From Vreelandella sulfidaeris (GTDB taxonomy: Bacteria; Pseudomonadota; Gammaproteobacteria; Pseudomonadales; Halomonadaceae), in contig AP019514.1 of the NCBI GenBank assembly GCA_007182875.1, positions 2,418,001-2,482,000 of the forward strand: a DNA stretch of 64,000 nucleotides, read 5' to 3'. Below are positions 60,265-64,000 of the stretch, one piece after another (the first letter of the stretch is position 1; every line of letters starts with the position of its first letter). The notes beneath the pieces are model-generated. The model had not been told where the DNA came from. It saw nothing but the letters and a program-made list of their open reading frames with translations, and did not search any database. Both the position numbers and the translations under genes were made by a program.

Positions 60265-61455
60265 ATGAAGGGCAATAATGTCATGCCGCTTAGCAAACCG
60301 ATGACTCGATACTTCACGCAATTTGTTCGCCAATTGCGTGTTCCAACGCAGTGCGAAATTATGATTGCGCTGACAAGCACCTGCATCGCCCTGCTGATCG
60401 CCTGGGGCTTTACGCATGGCTCGCGTTAGCCAATCTTTCGCTGATCTTTCTTACCGCGGTGCTCACCAGTGCCGTATTGGCGGGCAGCTACGCAGCATTA
60501 CTTAGCGCCCTACTAGGCTTTCTGACCTTTAATTTCTGCTTCACCGTCCCGCATTTTTCGCTCGCGGTTGAAGAGCAAGAGCAGCTTTTAACGCTGTTAT
60601 TCTTTCTGCTGGTGGCGTTGGTCGTGGGCAAGCTCGCAGGAGATAGTCGCCGTCGCCTATTAGAACTTAGCGCCGCGCGCTTGGCAGAAGAGCAAGAAAG
60701 GCTGCGTTCGGCACTACTCTCGTCGGTTTCCCACGACCTGCGTACCCCACTGGCGTCAATTATTGGTGCAGCCAGCTCGCTACGTACACTGGATGCACAG
60801 CTAACCCAGCAGGATCGCTTCGAGCTACTAGACGGCGTGCTTAGCGAAAGTGAACGGTTAAACCGTTATATACAAAATCTGCTGGATATGACCCGTCTCG
60901 GCCATGGTGACATGAAAATCGAGCGTGATTGGGTTGCTTTTGACGATCTGGTGACCTCGGCTCGTAAGCGCCTAGCTAGCACACTTGAGGGTCTTCAAGT
61001 AAAGCAACAGTGGTCTGACGATCTACCATTACTCTATGTTCACCCCGCTCTGATTGAGCAGGCATTGGTCAATGTGCTTGAAAATGCAGCCCGCTTCTCA
61101 CCATTCAATGGTTGCATCACTATTGAGGCTCACTGCGCTGGTAATCACCGTTCAGTTGAAAAAGCTCAGCTAAGAACTGTTTTGATGGCACATCCACCCT
61201 GTATTTTCGGTCACCGATCAAGGCCCAGGAATACCGCCTGCGTTACGCGAGCGGGTATTTGATATGTTTGTGACAGGCAATGAAGGCGATCGCAGCCTAC
61301 ACGGCAGCGGCCTTGGATTAGCGATTTGCCGGGGCATGCTGGGCGCTCACGCAGGGCATATTTACGCAATCCCAGGGCCTGCTGGCATTGGCACCACAAT
61401 CACCATGATGCTGCCTATATCGGCACCCAGCGAGGACGCCGAGAATGACGATTGA
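60265..61455 (+). CDS. KdpD-like sensor histidine kinase, short form (frame-broken)
   Basis: Corresponds to the C-terminal half of KdpD. Four clustered helices (DUF4118: CEIMIALTSTCIALLIAWGF, SLANLSLIFLTAVLTSAVLAG, FLTFNFCFTVPHFSLAVEE) lead to the HisKA domain RSALLSSVSHDLRTPLASIIGA, with the phospho-His, and HATPase with NVLENAARFSP, VTDQGPGIPP and GSGLGLAICRGMLGAHAG. The N-terminal KdpD sensor domain (Walker-type) and Usp domain are absent. Frame changes near 60410 and 61170. It overlaps the response regulator gene by 11 bases. Without kdpFABC nearby it may control trk genes. Confidence 0.85.
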
Positions 61456-62140
61456 TCAAGCGCGGATATTAGTCATTGATGACGAACCCCACATTCGCCA
61501 CTTTCTGCGTATCAGCCTAACCTCACAAGGTTTCCAGGTCATTGAGGCAGCCAATGGTCGAGAAGGGCTTGAAAAACTCAATACCGGAGCCCTCCCCCCT
61601 AATGTAGACATCATTTTGCTGGATCTTGGTCTACCCGATATGGATGGCCAGCAGGTGCTTGATGCTATCCGAAAGCGTTGCGAGGTGCCGGTCATCATCG
61701 TCTCGGTACGCGGGCATGAGGCTGAGAAAGTTCGTGCACTGGATAACGGAGCAAGTGATTACGTCACCAAGCCATTTGGTATTCAGGAGCTTCTGGCGCG
61801 TATTCGAGCCCTGTTAAGACGGCGCGTCAGCAATTCGAGCACCCAGCGCTACCATCATGGCGGCTTACTAGTGGATATTGCAGCCCATCAGGTAAGTCTG
61901 AATAACGAAGCGGTTCATTTAACCCCTAAAGAGTTTGCCGTTCTGGCCCACCTTATCGCCTCCGCTGGGCAAGTCGTCACACAAACTCAGCTACTTCGTC
62001 AGGTATGGGGCCCCACCCACCAAGATGACTCCCACTATTTACGTATTGTCGTGAGCAAACTGCGTTACAAATTAGGCGACGATCCCCAGTCACCTACCCT
62101 ATTACAAACGGAACCCGGCATTGGCTACCGGCTCTCCTGA
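61445..62140 (+). CDS. KdpE-like response regulator (OmpR family)
   Basis: Intact 231-residue regulator. Receiver domain: ILVIDDEPHIRHFLRISLT (acidic pocket DD), IILLDLGLPDMDGQQVL with the phospho-Asp, VIIVSVRGHEAEKVRALDNGASDYVTKPFG (Thr/Ser and Lys; in part). The winged-helix domain has HQVSLNNEAVHLTPKEFAVLAHL and DSHYLRIVVSKLRYKLGDDP, with GIGYRL at the end. The KdpE group is supported by NGASDYVTKPFG and HYLRIVVxKLRxKL. Downstream trkA begins 26 bases after. Confidence 0.9.
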   Translation: MTIDQARILVIDDEPHIRHFLRISLTSQGFQVIEAANGREGLEKLNTGALPPNVDIILLDLGLPDMDGQQVLDAIRKRCEVPVIIVSVRGHEAEKVRALDNGASDYVTKPFGIQELLARIRALLRRRVSNSSTQRYHHGGLLVDIAAHQVSLNNEAVHLTPKEFAVLAHLIASAGQVVTQTQLLRQVWGPTHQDDSHYLRIVVSKLRYKLGDDPQSPTLLQTEPGIGYRLS

Positions 62141-62165
62141 ACCCGACCGTGAGGGATAAGAGCGT

Positions 62166-63537
62166 ATGAAAATCATCATTCTCGGCGCCGGCCAGGTCGG
62201 CGGCACCCTGGCAGAACACCTCGCCCGCGAGGAAAACGACATTACTGTCGTTGATACCGACGCCAAAAAACTGCGTGACCTACACACCAAACTCGATATC
62301 CGTACCGTGACCGGGGCGGGTTCTTACCCCATTGTGCTGCGCCAGGCAGGCTGCGAAGACGCCGATATGTTGATCGCCGTCACCAACAGCGACGAGATCA
62401 ATATGATCGCCTGTCAGGTCGCCCACACACTGTTTCGGACTCCGACCAAAATTGCTCGCGTGCGCCACGGCGTACTTAACCCGCAAGGGCCTGTTCGCCC
62501 ACGAAGCCATCCCCATTGATGTACTGATCAGCCCCGAACAGGTGGTGACCGACCACGTGCGCCGTTTGATTGAGCACCCCGGCGCCCTGCAGGTGCTGGA
62601 GTTTGCCGGCGGCTTGGTCCAACTGGTAGCGGTAAAAGCATTTTACGGCGGCCCGCTGGTGGGCCAGGATTTGGCTTTTCTACGTCGCCATATGCCCAAC
62701 GTGGATACCCGCGTGGCGGCTATTTACCGCCGCAGCCGACCGATCATTCCCCGCGGCGATACGGTCATCGAGGCTGACGACGAGGTGTTTTTCCTCGCTG
62801 CCCGTCTGGATATTCGTGCGGTAATGAGTGAACTGCGCCGGGTCGAGCGGGACTTCCGCCGGGTAGTGATCGCCGGGGGTGGCAATATCGGCGAGCGGCT
62901 GGCGGAACATTTGGAGCATAGTCACCAGGTCAAGATCATCGAGCACAGCCTGGAGCGCTGCACCACCCTCTCTGAGCGGCTGGATCGCACCGTGGTGCTC
63001 CATGGCAGTGCCACCAGCAAACGCCTGTTGGAAGAAGAGAATATCGAAGAGTGCGATATTTTCTGTGCGCTGACCAACGACGACGAGGTCAATATCATGT
63101 CGTCGCTGCTGGCTAAGCGCTTAGGCGCCAAGAAGGTGCTGACGCTGATCAACAACGCCGCTTACGTCGATTTGGTACAAGGCGGTGAAATCGATATCGC
63201 CATTTCGCCCCAGCAGGCCACTATCGGCAGCCTGCTCACCCACGTGCGCCGCGGTGACATCGTTAACGTCCATTCGCTGCGCCGGGGCGCCGCCGAGGCG
63301 ATTGAAGCCATCGCCCACGGCGACAAGCAGTCCTCCAAAGTGGTGGGGCGCACCATCAGCGATATCGACCTACCCGAAGGCACGACCATCGGCGCGATTG
63401 TGCGCGGTAAAGAGGTCATCATCGCCCATGGCAATGTCATGGTAGAAAGCGGCGACCATGTGATTCTGTTTGTGATCGACAAGCGCCGCATCCGCGATGT
63501 GGAGCGCCTGTTCCAAGTCGGTCTTACGTTCTTTTAA
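62166..63537 (+). CDS. trkA: Trk system potassium regulator TrkA (frame-broken)
   Basis: Cytoplasmic peripheral protein gating TrkH, with two KTN (RCK-N) and two RCK-C domains, about 457 residues as usual. First [23 protein letters not shown] (GxGxxG) and [14 protein letters not shown]. After a frame change near 62465: [20 protein letters not shown]. Second [21 protein letters not shown] and [18 protein letters not shown]. The last RCK-C has [13 protein letters not shown]. It is not adjacent to the rsmB/fmt genes as in Escherichia coli but is grouped with trkH. Confidence 0.92.
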
Positions 63538-63554
63538 CTGGCGCTTTTGAGTGG

Positions 63555-64000
63555 CTAGATCTCAACCGCGCGGCCAATAAACTCAATCGGCCCGGTGGGC
63601 AGGCCGGTGGGCGAACCGGTGTCGTCTTCCAGTGTTAGCTCAAATAGCTGGTTATCCTCAAGGGGTGGCAGTTCATCCAAGCGCAAACGGATCGGCTGCC
63701 CTGGCTCCACCAACCCCAATGACACCGGCGCCTGCCACTCATCTGCTTTGGTCCAAAACTCTAGCGCTTTACCTTCGGGTACTTCGAAAGTGCCCAACGG
63801 GATCAGCTCAATTTCCTGGCGCGTTGAGGCCTGCACTACCCAACCCGCTGACTGTGTTTGCGGCGCCAGCAGAACCACCATGTACTCGGGGGTCGTCGGT
63901 TCAGTGACTTCATTGGCCAGCATCACGCCCAATACTAGCGCCGCCGCTAAGCCAAACCCGGCAGCGCCACGCCAAAGCGGCAGGCTGTGCAGCATACGGC
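63555..64000 (-). CDS. Anti-sigma factor, RskA family (cut by window edge)
   Basis: C-terminal part of an anti-sigma-K-like membrane protein. LPLWRGAAGFGLAAALVLGVMLA (near the visible start) is the single membrane helix, followed by a periplasmic RskA domain: YMVVLLAPQTQSAGWVVQAS, IPLGTFEVPEGKALEFWTK, PVSLGLVEPGQP and FELTLEDDTGSPTGLPTGPI, the last being the conserved close of the domain. The cytoplasmic zinc-binding N-terminus and the paired sigma factor lie past the right edge. No frame change is seen in this part. The ATG at 63995 is internal. Confidence 0.85.
   Translation of the reverse strand, partial: RMLHSLPLWRGAAGFGLAAALVLGVMLANEVTEPTTPEYMVVLLAPQTQSAGWVVQASTRQEIELIPLGTFEVPEGKALEFWTKADEWQAPVSLGLVEPGQPIRLRLDELPPLEDNQLFELTLEDDTGSPTGLPTGPIEFIGRAVEI

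Noticed and set aside
1..64000. CRISPR array, rRNA or tRNA genes
   Set aside because: No regularly spaced repeats and no recognisable tRNA cloverleaf or rRNA sequence were seen on either strand by reading.

Overview
The window looks like a chromosomal segment of a moderately GC-rich gammaproteobacterium, most probably of the Halomonadaceae (Halomonas/Vreelandella type). The basis is the overall similarity of the encoded proteins, an Entner-Doudoroff gene set with HexR-like sites, an aerobic cobalamin pathway with a ChlID-type chelatase, and a TrkH/TrkA potassium system. The assignment is inferred from protein recognition; no database search was possible. No rRNA, tRNA or CRISPR array was seen.

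Layout. 1-9.5 kb: ordinary chromosomal genes (end of a glutaminase, DUF1206 and VTT membrane proteins, a slipin/NfeD pair, a methyltransferase, a YehS-like protein, GFA and GNAT proteins, a DEAD-box helicase). 9.5-13.8 kb: an accessory island with a 5'-truncated atypical Rho gene, a transposase remnant, and three gene cassettes on the minus strand, each ending in an attC-like site. No integron integrase is visible, so this is a candidate CALIN. 13.8-30.1 kb: ytoQ and a large aerobic cobalamin cluster (cobF-M-E-L, cobK divergent, then cobJ-I-H-G-N-W-B-O and a ChlI/ChlD-fusion chelatase subunit). 30.3-33.2 kb: a FecBCD-type ABC transporter behind a Zur-box-like palindrome. 33.4-34.3 kb: a sugar-nucleotide epimerase-like protein. 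34.3-44.7 kb: B12 uptake (btuDCFB, with a clear cobalamin riboswitch before btuB) and the late cobalamin genes (cobU-like, cobC, cobS, cobU, cobD-type decarboxylase, cbiB, cobT). 44.9-58.6 kb: central sugar catabolism: edd-glk-fructokinase, a GntR regulator with dgoD-dgoK-dgoA and an SMP-30 lactonase, an SGLT-type symporter, and zwf-pgl-eda. 58.7-63.5 kb: trkH, a short KdpD-like kinase, a KdpE-like regulator and trkA. The right edge cuts an anti-sigma factor.

How they work together. The cob genes cover corrin ring construction, cobalt insertion and nucleotide-loop assembly, and the btu genes salvage exogenous B12 under riboswitch control. The sugar block sends glucose 6-phosphate (zwf, pgl, edd, eda) and galactonate (dgoD, dgoK, dgoA) to pyruvate plus glyceraldehyde 3-phosphate. 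HexR-like sites before edd and zwf, and a shared 15-bp palindrome before the GntR gene and the symporter, suggest two co-ordinated regulons.

Quality warning. About two thirds of the genes, including housekeeping ones, are interrupted by one or more single-base frame changes, many in short homopolymers, while the protein sequence resumes perfectly in another frame. This is best explained by indel errors in the sequence, not mass pseudogenisation. Genes are therefore given as whole spans across frames, and individual stop or fusion calls at gene junctions should be treated with caution.
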